Notes under the pieces: model-generated
Told to the model about the DNA's origin: nothing
Seen by the model: the letters and a program-made list of their open reading frames with translations, nothing else
The model's database searches: none
NCBI GenBank assembly: GCA_002286715.1
Contig: NSJX01000005.1
Location: 95,213 to 159,212, forward strand
Length of the DNA: 64,000 nucleotides
Source of the DNA: Dentipellis sp. KUC8613
Lineage: Eukaryota > Basidiomycota > Agaricomycetes > Russulales > Hericiaceae
Direction: 5' to 3'
Program-made: the position numbers and the translations under genes
In this document: positions 11,345 through 23,134 of the stretch, piece after piece
How positions within the stretch are numbered: the stretch's first letter is position 1
How the letters are laid out: each line of letters opens with the position of its first letter

Positions 11345-13629
11345 ATGGCCACCCAACGTGCGTGTTCCCACCGGTTTCGCCGACATACTCCCCTTTGCGT
11401 CTTCCTTCCCACTCACGCGTCTTCCATCCAGGTCTGTCCCTTGCCCAGCAGATCGCGCTGCTCGACCAGCCCGCCCCACTCGGTGCGTGTTAGCATGTCG
11501 CCTGATCTCTATTCCTGACTCCCCATCAGACGCGGACCCAGAGGACGACCTCCGGCACGCCAGCGGCTCCCCGGAGCCCGAAGACGCGTCTGCCGCACGC
11601 GAGCATTACATCGACGTCGGGTGCGTTTTGCACGCGCAAACCGTGTATGCAGTAGAATTGACATAGCATAGTCCCTCCGCTTTGCGTCGGGCACAACAGA
11701 GCATAAGCGACCCCAAGTATGAGGGTGTCAAGACTAGCCGCAGTGCGCTGCTCGAAGACAGTGATGGCTCTGTACATTCAGACGAAGATGCCGGAGAGCC
11801 CTCTGGCTCGGATGAAGACGATGACGATGAAGATATACCGTCCAGCGACGCTGAGGAGCAGTCGGAAGATGAAGACGTCCCTGCACCTCCCAGGAAAAAC
11901 AAACCTCGCGCTAGCAAACCCGAGCCCGAACCTGAACAAGACCTCGCCACTACCCTTCGCCAGACACGCGAATCGGATGTGAAGAAGGGCAAAGCAGTCA
12001 AGCGACAACTCGTACGTACATTTTACGATCTACTTGTCGATGCTAACATGGCACAGGGCCTCTGGGACTCACTTCTCGACGCGCGCATCCGAATGCAAAA
12101 ATCTGTCGTGAGCGCAAACCGTTTGCCACCGGTGCGTTTTCATTCTGCACTCCGCGAAATTCTAGACCTCCGTGCCCTGACGTCTATTCATTTTTCCAGC
12201 CGGCCCAGATCTCCCAATTCGTATCTGCGCCCCGCTGCCTCGCGGCCCAGCACGCCCTCCTCACGGAAGCGCTCGCCCTCTCTGACGAGCTATCTCTCCT
12301 CCGTGAGGTCCGTCCATCCATTAACGCACATTCTCCTACCCCTATCTGTTTCCATCGATCCCTGCCCAATCTCCCTGCCTCGCGCCTTCCTCCCCTTATT
12401 TTCCCCCTCCTCATCTCGTAGTGGGCACACGACACGATGGCGCAGTGTGGTCACTTGACCGCGCCTAATGCCGTCTTACGTCTTTGCTTGTGCGTCGGGA
12501 CACATTCTGATCGTGTGCATGTGTGGCTTGCAGGAGCTGATGAGGCGCGAAGAAGTCAGCGTGGACGCGTCGCCGCGCCCAGGCAAACGGCGCAGAATCG
12601 ATGATCGACAAGATGGAGATGGTAAAGACGGGGCCGACGGCGACGCGCAACAGGAGGACCTACACGCAGACGAGGACTGGACAGAGCGTGTCCACGACGC
12701 GAGCGAGTGGGCCGTCGAGCTCGACCATATGTGGGTGTCCCATCCCTCTCTTTCCAGGATTTTTCGTCGGCTAGGTGTGCGGCGCGGCGCGTACGTACGG
12801 GCGGAACATTCGACGCAGAACGCCGCTTGCGCCACCACCGTCTTCTCACTTTTGTGCACACCCCCTCGTGGCGGGGTTCTTTTCCCCGACGAGCCAAAAC
12901 GACGCGCGTCCAGGCTCTTTTGACACGACTGACGTCTTTTCGCCCGCAGATACCATCCGCACTTGACGCACACGCTTGCGAAATGGTCTGCGAAGATCGC
13001 GGCAGTCGCGCCCTCGGCGCTTCTGCCGTCCGCACAGACGTTCTCGCGGGGTAAGGGCGGCGTGCAGGGCGTAGGCCCGCAGATTGACGCGATGACGAGC
13101 GGGGTGGAAGGCGAGCGGCTGCGTGCCCGCACACGCGTGCGGCGGGGAAAGGGCGCGCGAATTCGTGCAGAGGCCGCGCCAGAGGCCGAGGCAGCCGCAG
13201 AGGAGGACCCAGAGCTGTTCGACGACACAGACTTTTACCAGCAGCTGCTGCGGGACGTGATCGACGCGAAGAGTGGAAATGTTGGCGGCAATGAAGATTG
13301 GAAGGTGATGCAGAAGGAGCGCAAGAAGCGCAAAGGCGTGGACACAAAAGCGAGCAAGGGCCGCAAACTCAGGTATGCATTTATTTCACATGTTTTCGGT
13401 CGTTATCTTACGATCGTGCAGGTTCGAGGTGCACGAAAAGCTGCAGCATTTTATGGTGCCGGTGCCATTAGCAGGCGGGGGATGGCATGAGGAGCAGATC
13501 GATGAGCTGTTTGCGTCGCTGCTAGGGAAGGGCTTTGACGACAGCGGGATGGCGGTGGACGAGGAGGTGGCTGCAGAGAGAGCAGAGGTGGACAAGGACG
13601 TGTTGAAGGGCTTTAGAGTATTCGGATAG
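11345..13629 (+). CDS. BFR2: Bfr2/AATF (Che-1) rRNA-processing protein
   Basis: It belongs to the nucleolar AATF/Bfr2 family, which works in early 18S rRNA processing in the small-subunit processome. The first exon is tiny (MATQ plus one base) and splices to LSLAQQIALLDQPAPL. Next are an acidic Asp/Glu/Ser stretch (about residues 80-130), then the AATF domain with GLWDSLLDARIRMQKSV and a helical region ending in EELMRREE. A basic KRRRIDD segment follows. The C-terminal TRAUB domain contains FDDTDFYQQLLRDVI, KASKGRKLRFEVHEKL and QHFMVPVP. Introns are 50-120 nt. The start fits a good context (GCCATGG). All family blocks are present in order, so the gene seems intact. Confidence 0.9.
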
Positions 13630-13776
13630 GCTGCTTGAATTGATGACTTGAGTGAGCCAGGCACGGAGGGCATCTTGAGTACGTAATCGGCGTCTGTGTG
13701 GCCGACGAGTGACGCGCTCACTGCTGCGAACAACGTCGGTCCGCCCTCGACGTCGACACCCACGACCACCACCGCC

Positions 13777-16065
13777 ATGGACATCTACGACGACGAGAAC
13801 CCCTTTACTTCCGACCCCCCGCTCTCCTCCGCGTCGTCCACGTCCCATGTCAACGTCTCCCCGCCACCAGCGGCCATCCGCTTGCCCTCGTCCCCCACCC
13901 GCGACTCCGCTCGCCCGCCCTTCCCTTCCCCCGGCACCGCAGCATCCCGCCAGCCTGCACAGAAGGATGATTATTGCTGCTTTAGGGACCAATGGTTGCA
14001 CTCGGGCGAGGATGTCGAAATTCTGGTTCGCCTGCTGCGCTTTATTGCCATATCGCGCTCCCATGTCTCATTTGATTCCTAGATTGTCGATGCGGTCAAG
14101 ACGACCGAGAACTCGACCTCGCCATACATCACCTATGTCATTCGTGCCGGTGTATGCCTTCCTGACTTTCTTCTCTTGCTGCTTGTCCTAATAACATGTG
14201 ATGCAGAACACTACTGCACGGCACCGCTACTCCGAGTTCGAGGCACTACGCCTCTCGCTCACACAACTCTACCCAACGCTCATCATCCCGCCCATCCCCT
14301 CAAAGCAGACCATCGGTGACTATGCGATCAAGCAGGCCAAGGCGAAGGAGGACGCCGCCATGATCGCGCGCCGCCGGCGCATGCTCCAGACGTTCCTCAA
14401 CCGCATCGCGCGGCACCCCATCCTCGCGAACGAGCACGTCTTCCACCGTTTCCTCGAAGGCGACGTCTCATGGGTACGTGTCCCCCTTTCCGCCATGCCA
14501 AGCATATGCTCACGCTCTGCCATTCCCACAGACCGAGATCATGCACTCGCCTCCGCTCTCCAACCTCCCCAAAAACATCCTCAAAGCCCCCGCGCACAAC
14601 CCGACCGACCCCTCCGCGTCGCCCGCATACGCCGCGCTCCCGAACCCCTCCGCCGCACACCCGCTCCGCCGCCCGGACCAGCGCTTCCTCGACTCGGAGG
14701 CGTTCACGAACAAGTTCGCCGCGCACCTCAGCGGGCCGATGGAGAAGGTCACACGGCGCACGATGAAGCGGTGGTCAGGCAAGTACGCGTGTGCTTGCAT
14801 TCGCTCGTTGTGCTGACGGCTGCTGCAGAATACGCGCAAGACCATATGGACCTTGGCGCGGCGTGGAACGGCTTCAGCCTGAACGAGCACGGAGAGCTCT
14901 CCGCCGCCATCGAGCGCACGGGGCAAGCCATCGACACCACCTACATGTCCACGACCCGGCTCGTAAGCTGCCCACCTGACTCCTCCCCACATATAAAACG
15001 CTGACCACCGACCATTGACTGGCCGGACGCACAGCTGCAGGACCTCGAGCAGAACTGGCAGGAGCCGCTGCACGAGTACAGCCAGTTCGCGGGGATCATC
15101 CGCAAGCTGCTCACGTACCGCCACCAGAAGCACGTCCAGCTCGAGATGACGCAGGACGCGCTCGAGGCGCGCCGCGACAGCCTCGGCGAGCTCGAGAAGA
15201 GCGAGCGCGAGGCACGCAGGCTCGAGGAGGCGCTCGGGCGCGGGCGCGTCGCGTCGGTCGGCGCGCGCCCCAGTCTCAGTGCGGACGGCAGCTCTACGAG
15301 TGTGAATGGGAACGGCAGCGGCAGCGGCGATGGCGAGGACGCGCCGAGTACGGCGGACGGTGAGGATGGGGCCAAGGATAGGGAGGGAGATAGGGAAAGG
15401 GAGAGGGAGGCTGAGGAGGACCGCGATCCAGGGTCGGTGTACCTCCCGCCGCATCCGGGCCCGAGCCCTTCGCGGCGGCGCGCACCTGGCATGGGCCTGC
15501 TGAGTGCACTGAGCTATACGCTGCATGGGATGATGGATGCGGACCCGGAGACGGCGCGGCGGAACGGGATCACCAAGACGCGGGAGAACATCTCGCAGGT
15601 GCGTTTGTCTGCTTGTCTGCGTGGAGAGAGCAGGGTGTTGACACGATGGCGCATAGCTCGAGGACGCGCTGCACCTGTCTGCGCAGGACCTCAAGTACGC
15701 GAGCTCGACGATCCAGGCGGATCTCGACCGCTTCCAGCGGCAGAAGGTCGCGGACCTGCGCGAGATGGCGATCAGCATGGCGCGGAGCCACCGTGACTGG
15801 TGCAAGAAGGTGCATCTTCGTCTCCTTCTCCTTCCTCCCTTCCTCTCTTCCTCCCGCGCTTGCGAATGATCATGAGACTGACTGGCGCGCATAGAACCTC
15901 GAAGCGTGGGAGGAGGCGAAGCGCGAGATCGCGAAGATACCAGAGCACCCGAATCATGCCCCGCCCGAGCAACCGCAGTCCCCGCGCGCGGGGCCCTCGA
16001 TGCCTGCCAGCGTGCCCGCGCCGACGCCACGGCGCGACTCGACTGCGACGGTCAATGGGCGATGA
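13777..16065 (+). CDS. SNX41: Sorting nexin of the Snx41/Atg20 type (PX-BAR)
   Basis: The protein starts MDIYDDENPF with a Ser/Pro-rich leader of about 60 residues. A PX domain follows: ITYVIRAG joined to RHRYSEFEALRLSLTQLYP, then LIIPPIPSK and FLNRIARHP. The Arg in RHRYSEF and the PPIPSK loop are the PtdIns3P-binding elements. A BAR-like coiled-coil C-terminal half contains EKVTRRTMKRWS and KLLTYRHQKHVQLEM. It is interrupted by a low-complexity acidic/Gly insert at about residues 400-470. Fungal Snx41 and Atg20 share this split BAR layout and act in endosome-to-Golgi recycling and selective autophagy. Snx41 versus Atg20 cannot be settled by eye. The start at 13777 has GCCATGG context; the stop is TGA 16063-16065. 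Confidence 0.85.
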
Positions 16066-16488
16066 CTGCCGGCGGTCTCTCCCGACTAGTTCGCTGTGGG
16101 TGGCGGATAGTGGGCGTGGTGTGGGTGGCGGTGGGTGATATCTCGTGGATCGTGGGCGGCGGACTGCTTCTGCTTTTTGACTGTGCTCTTGATGTCCTTC
16201 TTTCTCTTGCAGTCTGTTCGCTGTGTATTTACACGACTAATTGTTTGTGCGCGGAAGTTACTTGTTTTATCCTCGTGCTTTGTGCTGCGTTGTGTTGAAT
16301 TGGGAAAGAGAGGTGGAAGTTCTGTGAGGCTGACTTGTCATTTGCCACACGCAAACCCTCTGCAAATCTGGAGCGTTCTTCAAGCAGACTTATCAAAGAC
16401 AAGTAGATTTCCGATGGGAAACATATGCTAACACCCTTTACTACAGAAAACTCTCGCGTATGTACATTCAGTGACCACTCGACTCATC

Positions 16489-17893
16489 TCAGGGAGCCCC
16501 GTCCAAAAGCCACTGAAGTCCCGCCTTCACCTCCTTGATGTACTTCTGCCCCTGCTTAATCTGCGGGAACGCAAGGATGAACGCATGCGGCACGCCCGGA
16601 TAACTGGAAATGACAACACAGCCCGGAGCTCAGTTACTCCTCTCAAGTCGGGAAAGACGAAATTCCTTACATGTTCAGCTTCGTCTTGACACCGGCCTCT
16701 CGCAGCACCTTGTCATAGAGGATACCTTCGTCGCGAAGTGGATCTTGTCCGCATATCTGGATGACTGCAGGTGGGAGCCCCTTGTGATCGGGCTTGAGAA
16801 GTGTGTAGACGTCTTCATCCTTAGGATCGGCGCCGTATATCTCTGCGATCGCGGGATTCAGCAAGGAGCCAAGGCGGTGTTGAATGCGTCTACATACCGT
16901 AGAAATACCGCATTGCGCTAGCTGGGAGGGTCAGATTCTCGGCGTTCTCCTCGAAGGAAAAGATTTCCGACTTGTATCTGCAGTAGAAGGTCAGAGGAAG
17001 CGGGTTTTCTACGCGATGGGCGACGTACTTTTCGGGTATATAGTCGACATGTATGACGACGGGAAACTGCAGTACCTGTCCTGTCAAGGGCCGCCCTTGA
17101 AAGAATGGGTCGTTCTTTGCGCGATGCGTCGCGTCCGCGGCTAGATTTGCACCAGACGAGGCGCCGTGGATGATGAAGCCTTTGGCTGGAGATGCGTTCA
17201 GGAGAGTCGCATGGTCTGCGGCCTAGACGGTGGATGAGCACATGGGATCATATATAATTTCAGGCTCCGGTATTCACCCATTTCAATCCTGCATAGCAGT
17301 CATTGCGAGGGATCGGGTGGGGATGTTCGGGGGCCAATCTGCAGATGCGATGAACAAGTGTTGCGAAACTACCAAAGACATGCAGGACTAACCTGTAGTC
17401 CACATTCACAATTGACACTTTGTGTGCGACGCATAGGTGCCGGAGATACGTGTCGTCCGTAAATAAACCTCCGGTAGACCAGCCTGCGAAAACCGGTCAG
17501 GGTGTACATGGACTTCTGCCTGATATTTTAATGACGGACCTCCTCCATGGAAATTGACGAGCAATGGATATGGACCACCGCCGTCTTCACCTCCTGGCGT
17601 CGGTGTGAAGCAGCGCACAGTAATTTCTCCTCCATCGACGGGAATCTGATGCTCTTCTTCACGGTACTCCGAATCTACAGCACAAAAATAGCATTTATAT
17701 GTCGCGTGTGATAGACAAAGGTGCACCTACCAGCGGGCAGTAGGTTTTTCGCAACTTCGTTGAAATATGCTACGCCGTCACGGAGAGCCTTGCGCAGGAC
17801 TTCGATGTCCCTAGTGGGAGCGAAGATCGGGAAGTTCGCAGATGCAGCAGCAAATTCGGGATCTGGGACAGAAAGATGGGCGTATTGCGACAT
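16489..17893 (-). CDS. Alpha/beta-hydrolase-3 family esterase, tandem copy 1
   Basis: Likely a small-substrate carboxylesterase/acetyl esterase of the HSL-like family; the substrate is unknown. It starts MSQYAHLSVPDPEF. Oxyanion-hole motif VNFHGGG, then VDYRLAPEHP, nucleophile elbow GASSG, acid CGQDPLRDEG and catalytic His in YPGVPHAF are all present. It ends QWLLDGAP. Six to seven short introns are placed as in the two paralogues to the right; for example, a donor within PEK joins to YKSEIFSFEENAEN. An in-frame ATG 15 nt upstream exists, but MSQ is shared by all three copies and was preferred. There is no signal peptide, so it is probably intracellular. It is the leftmost and most divergent member of the array, with the weakest TATA-like match. 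Confidence 0.85.
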
Positions 17894-17951
17894 GATGGAG
17901 GTTTCCAATAAGCACAGGTATGCTGCGTAGTCAAATGGCCACTGCTGCGCT

Positions 17952-17957
17952 TTTAAA
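17952..17957 (-). promoter_or_regulatory. TATA-like box of esterase copy 1
   Basis: ATTTAAA on the minus strand about 59 nt before the ATG, at the same relative position as the TATTTAAAGGGTG boxes of copies 2 and 3. Confidence 0.5.
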
Positions 17958-18018
17958 TGCAGGCGGTTATTCGTCCAGCATAGCCGAAGTGCTGACGGAG
18001 AGGGGAGGCCTTGGCCTG

Positions 18019-18032
18019 CTGATCTTCTGTTT
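18019..18032. promoter_or_regulatory. Shared upstream element, copy 1
   Basis: CTGATCTTCTGTTT lies 126 nt from the start. Near-identical 14-mers sit at 147 and 149 nt before copies 2 and 3. Confidence 0.45.
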
Positions 18033-18567
18033 CAATTGAGTGCTGAGCAATGGCTGCGAAATGAACGGTTCGGTGTCTTAAGATCTGACATTCGCATAGA
18101 GCGTTCAGGCTCGAGGCCATCTACGACCCTGATCATGGGTACTTTTGAGGATCCGGACGCCCTCCGGCATTTGATTATTCACCTCTGCAGTCACCCGAGG
18201 GCGTAGTCAGACCGAGCCTTGAGATAAGTGAATGCCGAAGATGCTCACCTTCGCTGTGCAGACGTTCACATGTTCATGTTCGACTATCTTGATCTGTGCA
18301 CGTCGAGGCACCGAAAGCGAACATTATATACACACACCTTGGTACCACGGTGCGTATAACATAACAGAAGATCAAGGTCTCTGACGTAGTTCAGCGAGCA
18401 GTCTTAGTCACAGCCTTCTTCGTTACTAATGCAGGATCTAGCGAGCTTATACTGACAGCTAAGCAGGGCCACCAGAAGAAACACTAGCAAGCGTTCAATC
18501 CGTTCGACCTTCTTTCATTTCAGTATGATGTGACGCTGCAGACAATCGTGTACAGATACCACTGTTT

Positions 18568-19953
18568 TCAAGCAGCACCGTCTAGAAGCCACTGCAGACC
18601 CGACTTCAGATCGTCAATATACTTCCTTCCTTGCGTTATGTTAGGGAATCCAAGATGGAAACCATGCGGCACGCCCGGATATCTGCAGAATTCATGATGA
18701 GAAGGGTTAAGATTGACGGGGGCAAGGGTTGCTCTGCTTACACGTTCAATTTCGTGTTCACGCCGGCTTCTTGCAACACTCTCGCGTACAATATGCCATC
18801 GTCGCGCACAATATCACAGCCGCAGACCTGGATCACCGCCGGCGGGAGTCCTGTGTGGTCTGGCTTAAGGAGAGGGAATGCATTCTCGTCCTTCGGATCT
18901 GCTCCGTGCAGCCCTGAGGGTATATAATCAATGGCTAATGCAGGATAGGTATGTGGTTCAAATCCGCCTACCGAAGAAGAAGCGAGCTACACGGGCAGGG
19001 AGACCCGGATTCTCGCCATTCTGCTCGAATGATAGGAGCTCCTGCTTATATCTAGGCCAGAAAATCAGGATAAGCGATGCCAACGAATGCGTAAATGCGT
19101 AGCATACTTCTCAGGCGTGTAGTCAAAATGAGCGACGGGAGGGATCTCCAAAATCTGGCCTGTCAAGGGCCGATCGCGAAAGAATGGGTCGTCCTTCGCA
19201 CGGTGAGCCAGGTTTGCTGCCATGTTTCCACCTGACGATAGGCCATGAACGATGAACCCTTTAGTCACAGAGGCGTGAAGGAGATCGGTGTTTTCTGCGG
19301 CCTGGAAGAATGAGCCCATTTCTCGAGATAATTCAATCTTTTCTACTCACCCACTTCAGTCCTGCATAGGCATCATTGGCGGGGATGGGATACGGATGCT
19401 CTGGGGCAAGTCTATTGTTGCGATGAGTAATTGAAAAAAAAATATGGGGCATAAGAAAGATCCTTACCTGTAGTCCACGTTCACGACCGACACTTGATGA
19501 GCGACGCAGAGGTGTCGAAGCAACAAATCGTCGGTATCCAAGCCTCCAATAGTCCAACCTGTTCACCAACATTAGGACCTTCAAGTAATTGACGTAGCGA
19601 AAACAAACCTCCGCCATGGAAATTCACGAGAACAGGATAGGTGTTTCCCTCGCCCCCGGCCGGAGTGGGCACGAAGGTACGAACAGTGATATTTCCTCCT
19701 TCAACAGGGACCTTATGCTCCTCTTCGCGGTACTCGGAATCTATAAAACGGTGGTCACGTCATGTTACCCATGTATGAGAAAAAACCTACCAGCGGGACG
19801 AAGCCATTTCGCCTGTTCGTTGAAGTGAAGCGTCGCAGCACGCAAGTTCTCGCGCAGGACGCTCACATCCCTAGTTGGCCATGGGTCAGGGAGACCTGCA
19901 GCTGCAGCAACGAACTCGGGATCCGGATCGGAGAGATGGGCGTTTTGCGACAT
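18568..19953 (-). CDS. Alpha/beta-hydrolase-3 family esterase, tandem copy 2
   Basis: Paralogue of its two neighbours, starting MSQNAHLSDPDPEF. Motifs in order are VNFHGGG, VDYRLAPEHPYP, nucleophile elbow GLSSGGN, RPLTGQILEIPPV, acid CGCDIVRDDG, His in YPGVPHGF, and C-terminus QWLLDGAA. The catalytic Ser-Asp-His triad is complete. Introns match those of the other copies (for example after HGGG and within PEK/YKQELLSFEQN). The acid loop reads CGCDIVRDD where the other two read DPLRDE, so substrate fit may differ. The stop TGA lies at 18568-18570. The start is supported by the common MSQ beginning and by the TATA-like box 59 nt upstream. Confidence 0.87.
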
Positions 19954-20011
19954 TGGGTGAAGGTTCCGATATGTGGATGTAAGTGTTCGGTCAACAGCTC
20001 ACTTTACACCC

Positions 20012-20019
20012 TTTAAATA
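20012..20019 (-). promoter_or_regulatory. TATA-like box of esterase copy 2
   Basis: Minus-strand TATTTAAAGGGTG, 59 nt upstream of the ATG, identical over 13 bases to the box of copy 3. Confidence 0.6.
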
Positions 20020-20099
20020 CATGTCACCATCAGCTAATATCAACAAGGTGCCGAGGAGACGCGTACATCTAGTGGCCGGAATGCTGACATGGAGAACAG

Positions 20100-20113
20100 C
20101 TGATGTTCTGTTT
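20100..20113. promoter_or_regulatory. Shared upstream element, copy 2
   Basis: CTGATGTTCTGTTT, 81 bp from the TATA-like box. Copy 3 has the same spacing (80 bp). Confidence 0.5.
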
Positions 20114-20698
20114 GGGTGTGCCCCTGATGGTTTGCCTGGTCCAACTAGATCGGTTGGGCACCGTCGCCGTGAGCAGCCAAAGCCCAGGTTCGTCATCAAA
20201 GTGCATATACGAAGCTTTCACAAGACGGGCATTGATTGCGAACGCGAATGCAGTGCTTGAGATTGAAAGACGGGGTCCTGTATCCATCAGAAGTCTGAGT
20301 AAGTCAGTTCAAACAACCTTGCTCGACATCCATAGGCGCAGAAGATTGTAGTTGGCCACACTTAGCGCCTTTCCATGATTGTCTCATCTCAAAGTACCGC
20401 GGAGATCACAAGCCGTGTTCTGACTCCTCGATGGCGATAGAGTGAAATGAGTATTCTCTCTTCGACTTTCGGCCACAATGCGTGCCTTGCAGCCCGAGGC
20501 TAGCGCCCAGGTGTGCGGAGCGGCGGCCGAACCCCAGCTGTGCAGTAACCAATCGCTAATCACGTAGGTGCTTGACATAAATCACGCCTTAGCCAAGGGC
20601 CTCTGTGCGGATAGCCTTGGGTCAGGACATCCCGTTGTTTTCACCAGGCTATGCAAGGCAGGAAACTGTACAAGATCATATACCACCGACCATGATAT

Positions 20699-22093
20699 TC
20701 AAACAGCTTCGTCCAAAAGCCACTGCAGGCCCGACTTCAAGTCTTCAATGTACTTTCTGCCTTGCTTGATGTGAGAGAATCCCAGATAGAAGGCATGTGG
20801 CACCCCGGGATATCTGTATATAAGGTGGTGTCAATCGAGGTCGATGGAAGCATGAATATACACTCACATGTACAGCTTGGTGTTGATACCAGCTTCTTGC
20901 AGCAACTGAGCGTAGAGAATTCCTTCGTCGCGCAGGGGATCCATGCCGCAGACCTGAATTACTGCAGGAGGAAGTCCAGTGTGGTCAGACTTCAGGAGCG
21001 GGAATACATCTTCGTTGGCAGGATCAGCCCCGTACAGCTCTGCAAACGTGGAATATATTGAGGGCGTAGAATTTCTTGGACCGAGACAAATCAGACCTAC
21101 CGAAGAAGGCATGCATTGCCCATGCCGGGAGAGTCAGATTCTCAGCATTCTGTTCATATGACAGAACTTGTGACTTGTATCTAGTTTGAGCAGAACAAAT
21201 GAGGTGAACCAAGCCGTTTCGGAAAGGAATAGTAAGCACGTACTGCTCAGGTATGTTGTTGACGTGAACAACAGCTGGAATCTGCAGTATCTGTCCTGTC
21301 AATGGCCGGTGCTGGAAGAACGGATCGTTCTTCGCGAGATGGGAGATTGCAGCAGCCAAGTTGCCGCCTGCAGACATGCCATGGACGATAAACCCTTTAG
21401 CCAAGGAGACGTGAAGAAGTGCAGTATTATCTGCGGCCTGGACGAATGACTTTAATTATTCTATCGAGGACGTTGTTGAAAGTCACTTACCCACTTCAGT
21501 CCCGCGTAGCAGTCGTCCATGGGGACTGGAAAGGGATGCTCTGGAGCCAGTCTGTGGAATATGCGGATGAGTCAAACAAGTAAACATCGCGCAGCAAAGA
21601 AACAGACCTGTAATCCACGTTCACAACTGACACCTTGTGGGCAACACAAATATGCCGAAGAAGCAGATCATCCGAATCCAAGCCCCCAAGGGTCCAACCT
21701 GTTCGAGCTCGTTAGGACACTCAGGGGCTTGACATAGCAAGAACATGCCTCCGCCATGAAAATTGACGAGAAGGGGGTATATACCACCCTCTTCATCCTT
21801 GAGAGTAGGTACAAAGCAGCGTACGGTGATCTCCCCTCCCTCCACGTGAACTCGATGTTCCATTTCGTGATATTCAGAATCTATGCTATGTCAGTCACAT
21901 TCTGCCCGTCCGATACAAGGACGCACTTACCAGCTGGACGGAGCCATTTTGCCGCTTCGGTGAAGTAGCTTACTCCATCACGCAGACCTTGGCGCATAAC
22001 CTCCACATCTCTGCTTTGAAAGGACGTTGGGATGCCTGCAGACGCCGCAGTAAATTCAGGATCCGGGTCGGCGAGATACGCGTACTGCGACAT
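20699..22093 (-). CDS. Alpha/beta-hydrolase-3 family esterase, tandem copy 3
   Basis: It starts MSQYAYLADPDPEF. Motifs are VNFHGGG, GLDSDDLLLRHICVAH, LAPEHPFPVP, nucleophile elbow GMSAGGNLA, ELYGADPANEDVFPLL, acid CGMDPLRDEG, His in YPGVPHAF, and C-terminus QWLLDEAV with stop at 20699-20701. The triad is intact. By eye it resembles copy 2 in its promoter and copy 1 in the MSQYA beginning and the acid loop. All intron positions that I could place agree with the neighbours. Members of this family are often auto-annotated as versiconal hemiacetal acetate esterase, but nothing here indicates a mycotoxin pathway. Substrate unknown. Confidence 0.87.
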
Positions 22094-22154
22094 GGCGAGG
22101 TCTTTGAGATGCGCTGTACGAGGAAGCCTGCAGTGGACTGGTCAGTTCACACCC

Positions 22155-22162
22155 TTTAAATA
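22155..22162 (-). promoter_or_regulatory. TATA-like box of esterase copy 3
   Basis: Minus-strand TATTTAAAGGGTG, about 62 nt upstream of the ATG, matching copy 2. Confidence 0.6.
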
Positions 22163-22241
22163 CGCGTTATGGTCACCTGTCAATTGTACAACAATGATAC
22201 GTCAATTGCGGTCTCCGTGAAGTCGGACCTGGTTGGACCAG

Positions 22242-22255
22242 CTGATTTACTGTTT
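22242..22255. promoter_or_regulatory. Shared upstream element, copy 3
   Basis: CTGATTTACTGTTT, 149 nt from the start and 80 bp from the TATA-like box. A GTTGGACCA precedes it, and GGTCCAAC also occurs near the copy 2 element. Confidence 0.5.
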
Positions 22256-23134
22256 TGGTTGGTCCCTGAGAAACGTTCGACACAATCAAAGACCACTCTT
22301 ACCAGAATCAATGGCCGTGGGTAGCGAAGCCGGGTTTTGTGTCTCGATGCATGGAAGCAAATACTAGTTTGGAAAAACACTGTGCTGCCTTATCATTCCA
22401 AGTTTACAACTGAAGAAAGAGTGACGTCTTGTCATGATAAGAGGCACGCAAAGTTAGAGAATATTTCCTACTAGCCACGGGCGCCGAATCGCAATGTCAG
22501 AATAATTCTGGCATGTGTAATACTTTAGTCGAGCTTTCCAGCCCACCTGGGTCATTCGACGAGAATTCTGGGGTCCACTTGAGAGCTGCTGACGTTGAGA
22601 GGAAGTTCAAATTGATTCCTGAGCCAGTCGGCGTAGATCTCTCGGCCCTTGAAGCTGTAGCTTGCTTGCGAGAACATGTGGTGTGCAACCAAGCCGCGTC
22701 GGGCTACCGTGTCTGTCACGGTGACGGACGCGATCGTCACGCGATCGTCACTGCCTGCCCGTCACGGTGCCCGCGCTGTAGGCATGCGGCGTCTCGTTAC
22801 ATCCTGGGCACCGGCAGAGACTGCATATTTCTTTTCTACGTTACGCCAACGGCATCGACATCCTATCTAGCAGTCAGGAGTAGGTTTCATCAGTTCGGTT
22901 CTCAATAGCGGAATTCCAACCCTTGAACCCAGGACGACTGTATGGAAATGCAGAACTTGCCGGGAGAGCCTCGAACGATATGCCAAAAGTATGTACTGAA
23001 GGCCATGCATTTTATGGTGGATCTGGAACCGGTCCTCAACGTCTGCATGAGTCAGATCCGAGACGTGGCTGTCTCTAGCTAGAACTCAATTAGAGACATC
23101 GGGCACGATCAGTGGTTCTAGTGATCCTGAAAGG
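22256..23134. other. Intergenic region with a short repeat block; no gene seen
   Basis: Distal promoter of esterase copy 3 plus the promoter of the F-box gene. A GTCACGG-rich repeated block lies at 22715-22769. Open frames in this interval have no recognisable features. Confidence 0.5.
22715..22769. repeat. Clustered GTCACGGTG and CGCGATCGTCA repeats
   Basis: GTCACGGTG occurs at 22715-22723 and 22761-22769. CGCGATCGTCA is tandem at 22729-22739 and 22740-22750. GTGAC/GTCAC arms make small palindromes. It could be a protein-binding cluster or part of a decayed element. Confidence 0.6.

Larger units (their letters stand above)
17894..18567. other. Spacer and promoter between esterase copies 1 and 2
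   Basis: It holds the copy 1 promoter (TTTAAA at 17952-17957 and the shared upstream element at 18019-18032) and the 3' flank of copy 2. No gene is seen. Confidence 0.5.
19954..20698. other. Spacer and promoter between esterase copies 2 and 3
   Basis: It contains the copy 2 promoter elements close to 19953 and otherwise no coding sequence that I can support. Confidence 0.5.

Noticed and set aside
14510..16030. 506-codon minus-strand open frame
   Set aside because: Antisense to the Snx41-type gene, whose PX and BAR motifs read on the plus strand.
16489..22093. Reading the esterase array as a mycotoxin (versiconal-type) cluster
   Set aside because: No polyketide synthase, P450 or other pathway gene is nearby; the family name is only an annotation habit.
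22905..22960. Minus-strand GGTTCAAGG resembling a tRNA B box
   Set aside because: The flanking bases do not pair as a T arm and no acceptor or D arm is present.
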